From assembly GCF_028554725.1 (NCBI RefSeq), contig NC_071669.1, positions 8,270,501-8,334,500 on the forward strand: a stretch of DNA of 64,000 nucleotides, in the 5' to 3' direction. Each line of letters starts with the position of its first letter. Position 1 is the stretch's first letter. This document shows positions 24,418 through 37,420 of the stretch, piece by piece. The notes under the pieces are model-generated. The model saw only the letters and a program-made list of their open reading frames with translations. It ran no database searches and was not told the origin of the DNA. Source of the stretch: Zeugodacus cucurbitae (Eukaryota; Arthropoda; Insecta; Diptera; Tephritidae). A program made the translations under genes and the position numbers.

Positions 24418-26280
24418 CTTCAACCGGAGTCCTATCCACCTAAACTAGTGCTATTACTATTCTTGACTTTAGAGATATTACGAAGTGGTACTATTTTTGT
24501 TAGAGTGCAGATAAATGGAATATAATTCTTAGAAAACGCTTTAGAAAGATCTTTCCAAGATCTCTCGGGTATTGAAAAAGAAATTGTGTTCTTGTAATCA
24601 ATAGTATTTTTTCCGAAACTGACATTGGAAATCTGAAAACAAAGCCTTTTATTCAAAAAGGAACTTTTCTTATTGAAAAATTGGTCTTTAATATGCTCGA
24701 AGATTCGTTCTATTGTATTAAACTGAAGATCTCGCTTGGACTGGACGATTAAGGGTCATATAAGCTGCCTTAGAGATTGTCAAGGTTAATGCGACTCCTA
24801 TTTAGGTCCTCACATTAAACGGAATATAACACCATTTCAAGATTCGCAAACTTTCAAAGGTGCTCATGTGCCTGGAAACTCGAGGGACCACCTGAAATTA
24901 GAAGAAAATGTTTATTAATATATTTTTAACTGATTTTTGACTGAAAACTTGATTCAAAAAGTGTAGCATATTTTAGGGATTAAAGATACCATAGAAAGCG
25001 TCTTGTGAGTTCTTCAACTGCAGCATAGGAAATTCTTATTCATGAAAACGGATATCACCGTAAATAATACTCGATTTTCAATAGAAAAGTAGTGACTTCC
25101 AGTAGTTAAGAAGAATTCTACAACTCCAAAGCCAGAAACAACAACAACTAGAACAATATGTGACTTCACCAAATGACTTTAAATTTCCATTATTTGATTA
25201 TCTGTTTATGTACGCACTTCTCTTTCTCCAATTACTATTTATTCATTACAATTGAGTCACCTACCGCCAAGCAATGACAAGTCTAGTAGACTTTGATTTT
25301 CTCAAAAATAATAAATAAATAAATAAACGGTGGAAAAAAACACAAAACAGACTGTGTGGCAACATGTTGAATGGGAAAGTGTGAAATGCGCCAACACTGC
25401 ACTCATTGGCTTATGAATAGTTGAATGGCTATTCATGAAAATTGTACAAAAACAAAATGCAAGCGAGAACGCAACCGGAGCAGCACCTGTAAAAGGAAAC
25501 ATTTGTAAATATTTGTACAACGTCAGTGCCGGGAAATGCAGCGTCAGTGCAGTACAAAGTAACTGTCATGTTGCAACAATTGCAACAAATGCCACCACAT
25601 ATGCCACATAGCAGTTGTGTGTACTATGACTATAATGGTTGACAATGCCAACTGTTTTAGTTTCTTATTTTCAACGTTACGACGTTTTTGACCGCACAAG
25701 TTGCAAGCAGTTGTTGTTGTTGTTGTTGCGCTGTTATTTGTTGTTAGCTTAGAAGTGTTAACAAGGTGAGCGCAGGAACGAGCGAACAAATGCTCGCCAG
25801 ACGAATGGACAAATAAATCGAAATTAAATACTTGTTGCAAAGGAAAATTTTTGTGGAGAGAGTTTGTATTGTATCTAAAGAAATCTACATATTTACAGAG
25901 ACTACCAAAGGAGTAGTTATGCGTAAAGATAGTTAGCAAAGAAGAAAGTTGTTTGGGTAAATATTTAAATTTGTTCGTTTTTTTGAAGTTTGAAAAAGGA
26001 GTCAGCGCAGCAATTAGTCAAGTCAATAAGCAAATAAGAGTTTTGAAACTGTGGAAAATATTATGTCACCAAACAGTTAAATAGGATTGGAGTTCAGCCT
26101 TATGCAGTGGAAGTTTTTTTTTTTACTTATGAATGAAAGATGTCTTAACCATAAATGTCAATGAAGGTGGCAAATGGAGTGTGGCTTAAATCTAAAAGTA
26201 AACAGAATTGTTTGGCATTGAATTATATTAATTTTAGTCCACTATTTTTTCATAGATGCGCTAAGCCCTTTCAAATCCCT
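24418..26280. other. Non-coding DNA, no gene seen
   Basis: AT-rich. GTTGTTGTTGTTGTTG at about 25710-25726. The frame at 25544-25939 on the minus strand is the complement of this repeat-rich sequence and is not supported. Confidence 0.45.
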
Positions 26281-26880
26281 ATCTCTATCACATCTCTGTA
26301 TATATCACTATCTCTATCTCTATCTCTATCTCTATCTCTATCTCTATCTCTATCTCTATCTCTATCTCTATCTCTATCTCTATCTCTATCTCTATCTCTA
26401 TCTCTATCTCTATCTCTATCTCTATCTCTATCTCTATCTCTATCTCTATCTCTATCTCTATATCTATATCTATCTCTATCTCTATATCTATCTATATCTC
26501 TATCTCCATATCTATATCTATCTCTATATCTATCTCTATCTCTATCTCTATCTCTATCTCTATCTCTATATCTATCTCTATACCTATCTCTATACCTATC
26601 TCTATCTCTATCTCTATCTCTATCTCTATCTCTATCTCTATCTCTATCTCTATCTCTATCTCTATCTCTATCTCTATCTCTATCTCTATCTCTATCTCTA
26701 TCTCTATATCTATCTCAAACTCAATCTCTATTTCTATCTCTATCTCTATCTCAATATTTATCTCTATCTCTATCTCTATCTCTATCTCTATCTCTATCTC
26801 TATCTCTATCTCTATCTCTATCTCTATCTCTGTCTCTATCACTATCTCTATCTATCCACCTATCTAAATCTCTCTCTTCC
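26281..26880. repeat. (CTCTAT)n hexanucleotide microsatellite, about 590 bp
   Basis: Nearly pure CTCTAT units run from about 26307 to 26850, interrupted by TATATC variants (26461-26530, 26566-26600, 26707) and a few single changes (CTCAAA near 26715, CAATATTT near 26751). Six is a multiple of three, so one frame reads as an uninterrupted Leu-Ser polymer of over 200 residues and the opposite strand as Glu-Ile. Neither is a gene. The interruptions divide the array into several pure blocks of different age. Confidence 0.97.
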
Positions 26881-29557
26881 TCTTGTATAAGCAAATTTTC
26901 AGTGACCTCGTAACTACCGTTAGCTTGGGGCTCACAAATAAATGAGTTATCTCTTAAGATCGTTCAGTATCGCTAGTGAGGCCTAAGAAACTCTTAAAAT
27001 TCACGTCAAGCGCAAGCCTCCTAAACGATGACTACTACAAAGAGAATACGTAAAGGCACTCTATCGGGTATAGCTGAGAACCATAACTGGTCTATGCGTG
27101 GCTTGCAGGCCTACCTGACCAACCTAACCTAAGATCATTCAGTCTAATAGCTGTAATTGTCAAATTTTCTCTCAAAATGATTCGTGAGAATCTCATAGAA
27201 CCTCCGTAAGATCTTTATTATTATACCAAACAAGGCATAGACAGCAAGAAAAATATTCTAAGTTTTCCGATTATATATTTTACATTCCACAATGCTTTCC
27301 AGGAAAACATAATCTAATACTCTTGAAGGCAAACTACAGAGAAAGTAACACCATGATATTTATAGAACAGAAGACTAACTTTCCTCTCTTCCCAGAAATA
27401 TATTGTGCAATCATATCGAACTGCACAACTATTTAGGCCTCTCTGTGAGATCATCATCACTTTACTCTCTTCAACTCGGTAACGTCAGAACTCTTCTACA
27501 GATAAAAGTATTTTTTCTGAAATGTGGAAATTCTGATCTGTTCCATTCTCCGAAAAAAAGCTTTTCTTTACTATATATAATGAATAGGACGAAATAATGA
27601 GCTTTCTTTCGGTTAATACCAAATCAGAATGCTTCACTAGCTTCGATGTGACAAGAGTCAGGATTTCTGACTATTTTAGTGAATCGAGCGCGTCATGATA
27701 TCTTTGTTGGATCCGAACTCACTGAGTACTCAAAAATCCAAACAGATCTGACTACTAGAAATATACTAATCAATGTTTGTCCATTTCATATTTCTTGGAC
27801 CTTTTGTACTCTTACTAACGTCCCACTGTTCCACCACAGCGAAATACCACAGCCGAATGCCAATACGAAATGACTGTGAGATAAATGATGCACTTCAATT
27901 TTGCACTCACCTTCCGCAAAAAACACGGCCCTACACTGCACTCAACTGAAATTGAACTGCAAAGCTGATATCAAAGTTCGCGCAAAGCATTGATCGAATT
28001 GCTCATGTAAGAATGTTGGTATAGTGTGCTATGGTGGTGACCAGTAAATGGACAACATAAGCAACACCAAGTAGAAGGAATTACAACAAATATGCCTCTT
28101 CAGAATGGACAGCGACTACTAAAGCGCGGTCCAGCTGGCTGCTTTAGGTCGTTATAAATGTAAGCGAGATGATGTCGTCGTCGTGAAGTACGGCATCAAT
28201 GACGTTGAGCATACAACTAAAATAAGAAGCTCACTACAAGCGGTCAAACAATGTGCGCACAACAATAGTTCGACAAATGATGCAACCAACAAACGATGCT
28301 GGCAGTGCTGGTGGCCCCCCAAAACCCATGCGCCGTGGGTTCCTGGAGTTCGCAGTTCCTTCGCAGTAAGCAGTGCATGTGAATGGAGACGCGCGAGTAC
28401 AACTTACTGGTGGCATGACAGCGCAAAGTAAAGAATGCTAAAAATATGAGCTGAATATATGGATATTATGTGAGACAAACGTGCCGATCCTCGCAGGCAT
28501 GCGGATCTTTCTAGTACGTCGAGCATGTGCGCCAACAACAAACCAATCGCGAGTAAAGTAATATCAGCGCAGTATATGTTACATATACTTTCGTAAAACA
28601 TTGTTTGTAGTTTAGTTTAGCTGCCATGTGGCAAGTGCCGCATCATGGCACGACGATCAGTAGTGTCTGTATTCCCAAACATTCTGTCGGCATTATCCGG
28701 CTAAGGCTTGTTAGCAGCCTCACAGCTGGAGCTGTTCGCTTCGGATTGCCTGGAGATGTATCATCATTCTGTTGTGCTGCTTTTCCAACCATTGTTGTTT
28801 TGCGCCTTCGTTTTTTTGTGTGTGGCGGGGCAGTTGGTGCGCAATGTCGAAAGTCTCAAATTTGTTATTAATAAATGACAGTGTTATAAATGATCCTTCA
28901 AATGCGGGGCATTGGCCAAATGATCGACAGTGATTTGCCAGAGTTCTGAGTTCTGAGCTCTGTTTTCTTTTTTTTTTTGTAATTCAGAGTATTGAAGAAA
29001 GGTAAATGAGTTCAACGAAAATATTGTAGGAGAGTTACATTTATTTTTAATGAAGAATCATGATATTTAATTGTAAAAACTTGAGATATGAGAGTGGTGA
29101 CTGGCTAGTCTCGTATATAGAACGAGTTCCGGTCAATAAATTTCTTAGGTCCTTTCGTATTTAACTGTCCTAAGGTAATCAGCAAGATCAATATCTTTAT
29201 TCTTAGGAAGACTTACAATAGTTTCGCCAAAGAGTCACAAAGTACAAATTGCTAAAAGATCTGGTAAAAGTAGTCCCGCAAAATATGTAGTTTCAGGCCA
29301 GACGCGGTCAAAAACAATTAAGAAATACTCAAGCTGTCATCCCTACCTAGACTACATCAAAGATTTATTGATTGAGGAGCTAAAATAATATCAGAAAACA
29401 GTATATGTGAGACTATACTGAGTGGATTTCTTAACTGATTTCTAGCGAGGTTACAGAACTCTGTCGATTTCTCGATGAATATTAGTTCGTCAAGGGTGAA
29501 TTAGTCTAGAAATTCGAGGACTGTACCAGATCATCAACTGATATGCAGAGCAAAAGA
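26881..29557. other. Non-coding DNA, no gene seen
   Basis: Mostly AT-rich. A stretch at 27060-27130 ends in ACCAACCTAACCTAAG, a sequence type often found at the 3' end of fly LINEs, but too little is present to call one. A GC-richer patch at 28100-28850 has several short frames on both strands, none convincing. Confidence 0.4.
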
Positions 29558-29815
29558 TCGGTTTGACAAGAATGAAGATGTTGCGAAGAAGAACAAAACC
29601 TCACAGTTTTATCAAATCGTCGCCAGACCTAGAGAGCAAAGTATTGGCGCGGAAGATAAGATAAAATCAAGGGGAAGAAAAAAACCTCACGACCTCATTA
29701 GAACATCACTAGACTTTTCGGACAACTAATCGGTTTGGCAAGAAAGATCAATTCGAGAAGAAATATAAAATTTCTCGATCTCAACAGATCGTCACTGGAA
29801 ATATCGAATGAGACT
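29558..29815 (+). repeat. Degenerate tandem triplication, about 86-bp unit
   Basis: Three blocks start near 29558, 29645 and 29731. Each has a purine-rich AAGA(A)GAA-type segment, then AAAACCTCAC- or AAAATTTCTC-, then ATC(A/G)(T/C)C-CT/GCCAG/ACTAG/ACTGG in the same spacing. Divergence is strong, so boundaries are approximate. Confidence 0.4.
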
Positions 29816-30306
29816 GTACACCTCTATTAGCACTAAGACCTCAGATAATAAAACATCAATTCATAATCTCGACTTTCAAGAATACCTTTGGAGATTTTCC
29901 TTTTTTCCTTAATACAGGTGTAAAACCACTTGATATGTAGTGTTTGGCCCGGTACTTCATAGAGATCATCACAGAACGATCGTAGTTTTATGTCTGTCTT
30001 TGAAATGAGGTTCCTTTGTATATCTTTTATATTGAACATGAGGAGAGTTTAAGAAGGAAGTAATGAACTTCAGTTATATTTTTATCGGGAAGATAGGCAC
30101 CGTTATCTGTCAATTTGTATTTGAGAACTTAGACATTGTTTTTAAACATTTATAGGGAAGTTCTATTACGGATTCTATTCTCTTTAGATACTTGTGAAGT
30201 TCTCATAGTTTAGTGTTTAAAATAATTTTAATTATTTCGATTTTCATGGGTATATAAAAGTAGTATAGTAGTAGAGCAGCAACCGCGCGTTTGTTCTGCT
30301 TTTTCC
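29816..30306. other. Non-coding DNA, no gene seen
   Basis: AT-rich, no supported frame or repeat. Confidence 0.45.
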
Positions 30307-31040
30307 CGCAAGAATAAGGAATCGAAGCGAATGGGTCTGGAGGTGAATGAGGACAAGACGAAATATCTCCTGTCATGAAGCAAACAGACGTCGCGTCTTG
30401 GCTCCCACGTCACTGTTGACAGTCATAACTTCGAAGTTGTAGATAATTTCGTATATCTGGGAACTAGTATCAACAACACCAACAATGTCAGCCTCGATAT
30501 GCAGCGCAGAATCACTCTTGCCAACAGGTGCTATTAATAGGCAATTGAAAAGTAAAGTCCTCTCTCGACGAACCAAAATCAAACTCTACAAGTCGCTTAT
30601 CATTCCCGTCCTGCTTTATGGTGCAGAAGCTTGGACAATGTCAACATCAGATGCAACGACACTAGGAGTTTTAGAGAGGAACATTTTGCGCAAGATTTGT
30701 GGTCCTCAGAACATTGGCAACGGCGAATACCGCAGACGATGGAACGATGAGCTGTACGAGTTATACGACGACATTGACATAGTTCAGCGAATAAAAAGAC
30801 AGCGGCTACGCTGGCTAGGTCATGTTGTCCGAATGGACGAAAACACTCCAGCTCTGAAAGTGTTCGATGCAGTACCCGCCAGAGGAAGCCGAGGAAGGGG
30901 AAGGCCTCCACTTCGTTGGAGGGACCAGGTTGAGAGCGAACTGGTTACACTTGGGATCTCCAACTGAAAAAGAGGAGTGGCGCGCTATCATCGATTCGGC
31001 TATAACCGGCTAAACGGTTCAACGCCAATCACTTAGATTT
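30307..31040 (+). mobile_element. Non-LTR retrotransposon 3' fragment, same family as 1858-2240
   Basis: It begins inside the reverse transcriptase, at residues reading KRMGLEVNEDKTKYLLS. An in-frame TGA follows at 30376-30378. The frame then continues with SRLGSHVTVDSHNFEVVDN and VYLGTSIN to about 30530, where a small deletion shifts it into the frame of 30485-30967. That frame gives LKSKVLSRRTKIKLYKSLI, PVLLYGAEAWT, RRRWNDELYELY, LGHVVRMDEN and GRGRPPLRWRDQVE. The order is that of the RT thumb and C-terminal region of RTE-like elements. Endonuclease and the RT catalytic YXDD box are absent. A further frameshift follows LGISN near 30964. A dead, 5'-truncated copy. Confidence 0.88.
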
Positions 31041-32419
31041 CTCCCTATTGTCTGAAAGTTTAATATAGAGTCCAAAACACTTTTTTATTGTGGGAACACA
31101 ACAATTAATTCCTTTTAAAAGACAATTAAATCAACATTGCATAACATAATATTTGATTATATTAAGAAATACTCCCACAATTGAAGCAAGTTAGTATAAA
31201 TTTTTTCCAAAAGTTGTTCTATAACCCAGTTGAACCCTCTTACCTCATACCTCATATAATATACGTTTTCTCCGTAGACTGTTGAAGCGTAAAAGTCAAT
31301 GTGACAATTAAAATAAACATTTCTAAAATCAATGAGCATGGCTAATTCAAAGAAAGCAAAATAAATAAATAAATATATGCCGTACTACTCAGTCAACGTG
31401 TGTTTGAGTAATAAGCTATGTAAGTAGCATGACATTGACGGTAATAAAAAATCGAAAAACTGGAAAATTTTTACAACTTCAACAGTTTATAGGCATTTAA
31501 GAATTGTAGTAGGTGTGTCAAGTTTACGATTACCAAAAAAAATTAAAAAAACTTAAAAATACAAACAAAAACAAATCGTGAAATGCTAATAAGTGGCGCT
31601 AACTAACCTGCGCCTGGTGTACGTGCCCATACCGACTACGAGCTTGTAGTCAGTCGTTACGATTATATTCGGGTTGTTTGATATGCGCCGCTGCGCATGC
31701 GCATTACCAAAAAAAAAACGTCGTGTTGTGCAGCAAAAGCTTGGCTGCAGGCAATTGAGCATTTCCTTAATGTTCGGCATGTCATAAATAATATTTTTAT
31801 GCATTTTTATGCTTTCAACTATTTACTAATATCTACAGTTACTAATAATGCATATGCATGAATGAAAGCTTGTCAGTGATAAATAGTAATTTGAATAATT
31901 TGCGTCGCTACAAAAGTTTTTTATATAAAATTTACTATGTGTATGTATTTATATACTGTTTACTACAAAATATTTAAAATTTTCATTTTTACTTTGAATC
32001 CCCCAAAAGCTTCCTATGACTTCGCTACAACGAAACCAGTCCAAATATGGTCTATTTGTGGGTAATCGGAAGGCATTTATTGGTTCCGCCTGCTAGCGGT
32101 GTGTCAGAAGTTTAACTATTACACAGGTGTTAATATTTTTCAAAATTTTTATTTTTTGGCTTTTAAGAACTGGTAGAAAAGTTCCGAAATGGTCATACCA
32201 GTTTGATATTACGAATAATTTTAGTAAAACTCCCTTCTTCGAAGCACCTTTGGAGCCAATTTTGCTATACCTTATATACTCTCAAGCTAGGAAAGTGCTT
32301 TTCCTTCGAGATCTTGGTTCTAGCCATATACATATTTTCTTCCGATCCCAGATCCATTGATCTTGCAGGAAAATAAAACAAAAATTTAAATAAAATAAGG
32401 TTCCTTATATATAGTCCTA
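31041..32419. other. Non-coding DNA, no gene seen
   Basis: AT-rich. One short GC-richer patch at 31590-31760 has no supported frame. Confidence 0.45.
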
Positions 32420-33025
32420 TATAGCGGACAAGCTTGCAAGAAAGGGTACCCTAGCTACATTGACGTCGGAATGGAAACGCGTTGGTTGTCCATGGTCCAC
32501 CTTCGCAAGAGCGCTGGACATGCAGACTACGCACGAGCTCGTCAAACGCTGATCAACTACCACAACTTGTGCAGTGGCGAGGTCTTTTGGCCCTCTGTGT
32601 ACCGAAAGCGGTCCTTTCAACTGCTTTCCCTGTGCAAGGTCCATCTCATCGCGATCATTGGACATTGTCCAATGGGTACTCGTGCGTTGAGACTTGGGAT
32701 CGTGGCAGATGCAAGTTGCCAAAGCTGTATGGAGGAAGGCGAGGTGGAATCATCTAAGCATTTCCCTCTTCATTGTCCAGCTTTTGCCAGACTGAGGTTG
32801 AAACACCTCCGAAGGCCTATTTTCGGCGATCCTAGTGAATTGGCTGGAATCGACATTAGCCGTCTTAAGAAATTTGTAACGGATTCCAAGCATTTTGCTG
32901 AATCTTAAAGGTCTTTGATCCACAAGGAGTTTTATTGGTATCACAATGGACAGGCTGTCTAAGTGAGATATTCTGTTTTTACAGAGATCTGCCTACAAAT
33001 CTAACCTAACCCTAACCTAAGGTTC
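32420..33025 (+). mobile_element. Non-LTR retrotransposon 3' fragment with RNase H end (I/Loa-like)
   Basis: The left edge reads ADKLARKGTLATLTSEW (32424 onward), which matches the end of a LINE-type RNase H domain. A +1 frameshift then moves into the frame of 32471-32908. That frame carries LIAIIGHCPMGTRALRLGI, then the cysteine/histidine block CQSCMEEGEVESSKHFPLHCP, and LKHLRRPIFGDPSELAGIDISRL, typical of the segment after RNase H in I-type elements. It ends at the TAA of 32906-32908. The 3' UTR runs to the AACCTAACCCTAACCTAA at about 33000-33020. The RT domain is missing, so it is 5'-truncated. The clade call is from memory of the motif and is moderate. Confidence 0.8.
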
Positions 33026-35514
33026 CTTATGAAATTCGAGAGTTTTATAAATTTTCCAAGATAGTTTTATGTGGAGAGTCCAAACGGATCATGGACTGGA
33101 AGACTGATGTGAGAATGCAGACTGGGATCGGCATTATTAGACTATTATTTCGATGTGACAGAGTGCGTCTTCGTAGATCCGAAACTGAATCTACGTCGAC
33201 CAATATTACTACAGAAGAACTGTAATTTCTTTTACACCGAAACTGTGACTTAAATTTTCATCCAAAATTCACATTCCGAAGAGTACCAGTAAATATCTAA
33301 TATAAAGTGAAAATTGGGACTTCAACTGGACAGTGTTCTTCACTAAATAATCTGGGAATTGGAGATATTTTATCATTTAAATGATCATTCGAAATTTGGG
33401 AATTTTAGAGTTTGGGACTTGTCATTAAAGGTCTGTTCTTGGAAAAAGTTATCGACTTTGAAACTGTTATCGATCAGTAACAACTCTTTAGACGTCAGAT
33501 TGAGAACCTAAGGGGTTTATCAGCTGATCTAATGGTCCTAAACCACAAAGTTTTCAAAGTGCAAGTACTTCAATAAGGAACTATACTCGAACTGATGTCG
33601 AACTTTAAATTCAGCTCAAACGGCGATTGACTTGATGTTCTTAGTTTTCGCTGAGAAAACGAGATCTTAAAAGTCAGACAGGTTCGTTAAAATTTACTTC
33701 TGAAAAACATCCGAAGGCGAATAATACTTATAAAAGGTGTGTCTGTTAAGTTTCCTTGAAACCGTAATCATTCTATAAACTCATTAGGGTTTGACCATAT
33801 TATTTAAAAGCGGTTTACTTTTGAAGGAAAGATCTAACGACAAATAAACGAGAATTTACTGATGAGAATCTCAAATTTTCGGCTACACTCTCTCTTTAGA
33901 TCATAGTAACTAAAAATAGATCTCTTCAAAACAATCTAAATTAACGACCTTAATCCCAAACCTATTTAAACAAGTCAATATACATTTTAGTGCCTCAAAT
34001 AACATGAATATTATATAATAATATGCAAATTTCGTTACTAAAAATATGGTAACCCGATGATATCTCAATATTTAGACAAACACGAAACTGTCAACTAATG
34101 GAATGTGAATGATTAATGGATTTACGCACAAAACCAATTATTAAGCGACATTTGTACGTGTATACATGTGTCAAAGCAACGTCAAGGCATTTCAAATCAA
34201 AGCAACTAAAATTTCAGATTTATCACAAATACATTTTGATTGCTTAGCACGCGTCTGTAAATGCCCATTGGCTTAAAACCCCAAAAAAGAACACAGACTA
34301 CGAGTATTTGTCGTATAATTTACTTGTCAAACAGATGGCGTGTTTACAAGTCGCGCTCAAGATGGAGGCACAACAAATTATAATATAATACAAATATCAA
34401 TGAACCCCAAAGCTTAGAGATTTCTCGGGCTGTACGTCGTCGTATTATCTTTTACGCTTTTTCATTGCGAGTGCAGCAATTTTTAAATTTCGCTTTTCCG
34501 GACTCGAAATGAGTTTAAAGTGATTATTTCGGTTTCTAAGCAATTTAGTGTAGATTAATGGTAGGAAACAAGTTACCAAAAACCGAAAAAGTAAATCCAA
34601 AATTAAATCATCAAATCTTGTTGTGACATGTGTCCGCATGCCACATGCAACATCAGATGCGGGCACAACATCCGCGTGTGACGCATGTTAGCTGTCACAT
34701 TTGAGTGCCGTTTGCAGTCGGAAGAACACGGCGCGTGCAACTCTTCTAGTTAATGTAGTAAGATGCAGGTGTACCTCACCAAAGTTATAAATATTTTCGT
34801 CTCCAAAGCAGCCATTAAGACGCTTTTCTCCAAACGTGTCATGTCAGTTGGTTTTATCCGCTTGAGTGGTGTGCGTCGAGTCTCAAATTCATATTGCTTT
34901 ACATATATCTTCTACTAAAACCGCTATAGTGTGACTTCGATAAACTAATATTATTAATTATTAACAAAGTTTTCAAATATTTTACTAATTGAAGAATCTT
35001 GTTTCGGAAACTTTTTCTTAGTATGCATATTAAGCTATTGGAGACAATATGATATATTAGTATATAGACAGGTTTTGGTAGTTGTTTTAGTAACTCACTT
35101 ATACTAACTCTTCGATATGCTCTAATATTAAAATATATTTGCTGAGCTCACGTGAGTTCACCAGATCTTCTTTTTTTCGGCATACTGATGTCATATTACC
35201 AAAAGGAAGATGAAGACTTAGACTTTTTCTGGAGAAGAACTGAATTGTAACCTCACACTAATCTGATTTCAGATATTTTGATATTCAGCGCTTTATTCAG
35301 CTAACATTTGCTGAATCTGAATATGTGCTAAAAGGTCTCAAAAGCCTATTTGAAAGGCTACGATGTAGAGAGAAAGAGAGAGAGCATAGAATTATAAGAG
35401 AAAAGCTTTTCAAACTTCATTTGTATTGAAAACTCGTCTGAAAGATATGGAAAACTAGAAAAGTGTTTTTAAGACTTTATAGTTGTCGGTTTTACAAGAA
35501 AATGTCGTCATTAT
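33026..35514. other. Non-coding DNA, no gene seen
   Basis: AT-rich; no supported frame. (GAGA)n patch GAGAGAAAGAGAGAGAG at about 35370-35386 lies near the end. Confidence 0.45.
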
Positions 35515-35745
35515 CTGACGAGTTTCCAGTAAAACCTCAATGATAATTGTATCTGATGAACCTTATACACAGTTTTTGGAAGATTTCTTTGCTGACGAGT
35601 TTACAGCATAACTTCTATGATAATCAAAGCTGATGAACCAGATCCACAGTTTCCAGAAAGGTTTCTTTATGACGGAATTTGATTTAAAGTTTCACTTAGT
35701 AATAAAGATATCTGGAGCTACCTCTTTCAAAGATTTCGAAAATCT
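35515..35745 (+). repeat. Tandem repeat, 77-bp unit, three copies
   Basis: CTGACGAGTTT begins units at 35515 and 35592, and TGACGGAATTT begins the third at about 35669. Each continues with CAG(T/C)A-AAC-TC, ATGATAAT, GATGAACC, and CACAGTTT(T/C)(C/T)(G/A)GA in order (the third is the most decayed). A related fourth unit sits at about 37266-37420, outside the array. Confidence 0.65.
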
Positions 35746-37265
35746 AATATGAAGATCCAGTTTCTTTAAACAAACAATACTGGGAAAGCTATAGTTTGGT
35801 TGCCAGAGTCAGTTTTGTTTGAAGGACCATATGACATATGCATCATACATCTCATCATAGAAGCTTAGTCAAGAATGGGCTGAACTTATTTAACTGGACC
35901 CAATGATGTGCAGGGAAGTTCGGGCTGCATCATTCATTACCCCCAAAGTAATTAACCGTTTTTCATTGTAAAAAATTAGATGAAAACAACTTATAATGAA
36001 AATGAGTTTTTTTAGAAGATTGGTAAGACCTTAGAGTGTTAAGTCTGTGAGCTGAAAGAAATTGGTATGAAAGAAAGTTGTGAAATCCTTAAAATATTTG
36101 ACACATGACTTACATATGCACATTACCAACAAAAAAAGTGATTTGACTAGAATTTGATTTGAATTTGCATCTACTACCAGATCTTAATATAGATTAGAGA
36201 GCTTACTCAAAGGAAAAAAGGAAAGTCATATCTATGACTATAAGGCAATAAAAGCCGCTGCTGCCATTTTATTGACAGCAGCCTGTATAACAGTTAGGCG
36301 ATTTCAATTTATAGATTAGCATGTGCCAAAAAGCAACAAAAAAAGTAGCAAAGCAAGCAACCATTTCGGTGCAGCAATTCGCATCGAACGCGCATTGTCG
36401 CTGCAAATTGCAGATTTTATCACGCCGAATGACATGTTTTCGCTCTATGTTGCAGCCGAAATTTGTTTTTCTTTGTCATGAACAAATTTTGAATAAAAAT
36501 AGTTTTTATTTTGCAAGGCTTTTTTGCACTTCTTTCGTGGAAGAAACAAGAAATAAAAGCCATTGCGTGTTTACTAATATAAATGTATAAGCATTGGTAT
36601 ATATATATGTTCGAGTATAAAGAGGTACAAATATCTAATTACTCCGAACTGTTCCAATTTCGTTAAAACAAACCAGCTAATTGTACAGCTGATAAGGATA
36701 TACTAACAATATGCACTTGAAATTCCGGTACACTCAGTACGGCTGGCGTGTTCGTTTCATTTGCGATGTGTCTTATCATTACTTGTTGCATTGGCACGTG
36801 CGTGTCTTTATCAGCTTTAAGTGTTTCTAAGAATACACTGTGAAAAATTGAAAGGCTCGGTGGCAATTTGAACCAAATACTAGGCCGAGCTTCTCATACA
36901 GGAGAACAATAGTAATATGGGGTGGAGAATAATTTATGCATTTTTGTGAGGCGCTTCTTAAAGTCATGAAAGATCGCTAAGTTTAATGATGACCCTTAAA
37001 GAGCAATTTCTGTTAAGAGAGAACCTGCTCTAATAACCTTACCTCAGTCAAGATTGGAATTCACGATCTGTCGACTGAGAACCAAACGAAAAATCAAACA
37101 AGAGCCGAAAAGAGACCGGTAATGAAAAAAACGAAGACGAAGAGAGCAAGATAGACATTAGTAAAGGAACTCCTTCCCAAATATCATTTCTATTCAATAC
37201 CCGGGAGGGAAAATGGAACATTTATTTCAAGACCCCTAATTAGATTATGTAACAGACATTCGACT
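35746..37265. other. Non-coding DNA, no gene seen
   Basis: AT-rich with no supported frame. The plus-strand frame at 36321-36590 has no family resemblance and unremarkable context. Confidence 0.45.
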
Positions 37266-37420
37266 TTATCTGATCAGTTTCCAATAAAACTTCAAACTAT
37301 AATCGGATCTTGTGAACCCCAGCTCCAGTCGTTTAGGAAGTTCTCTTTTCGACAGAATTTAATTACAACTGTTCATTGATTACAAGATCTTTAACTTCGT
37401 AGATATGTAAATAGATGAAG
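37266..37420 (+). repeat. Dispersed copy of the 77-bp repeat
   Basis: CTGATCAGTTTCCAATAAAAC, then CGGATCTTGTGAACCC, a CCAGTCGTTTAGGAAG-like block and TTTCGACAGAATTTAATTAC recall the units of 35515-35745 in the same order, with heavy divergence. Confidence 0.45.

Noticed and set aside
26155..26913. Long frame of Leu-Ser repeats (252 residues) and its antisense Glu-Ile frame
   Set aside because: Translation of the CTCTAT microsatellite; no independent coding signal.
27060..27135. Possible LINE 3' tail ending AACCTAACCTAAG
   Set aside because: Too short and without a coding fragment to assign to a family.
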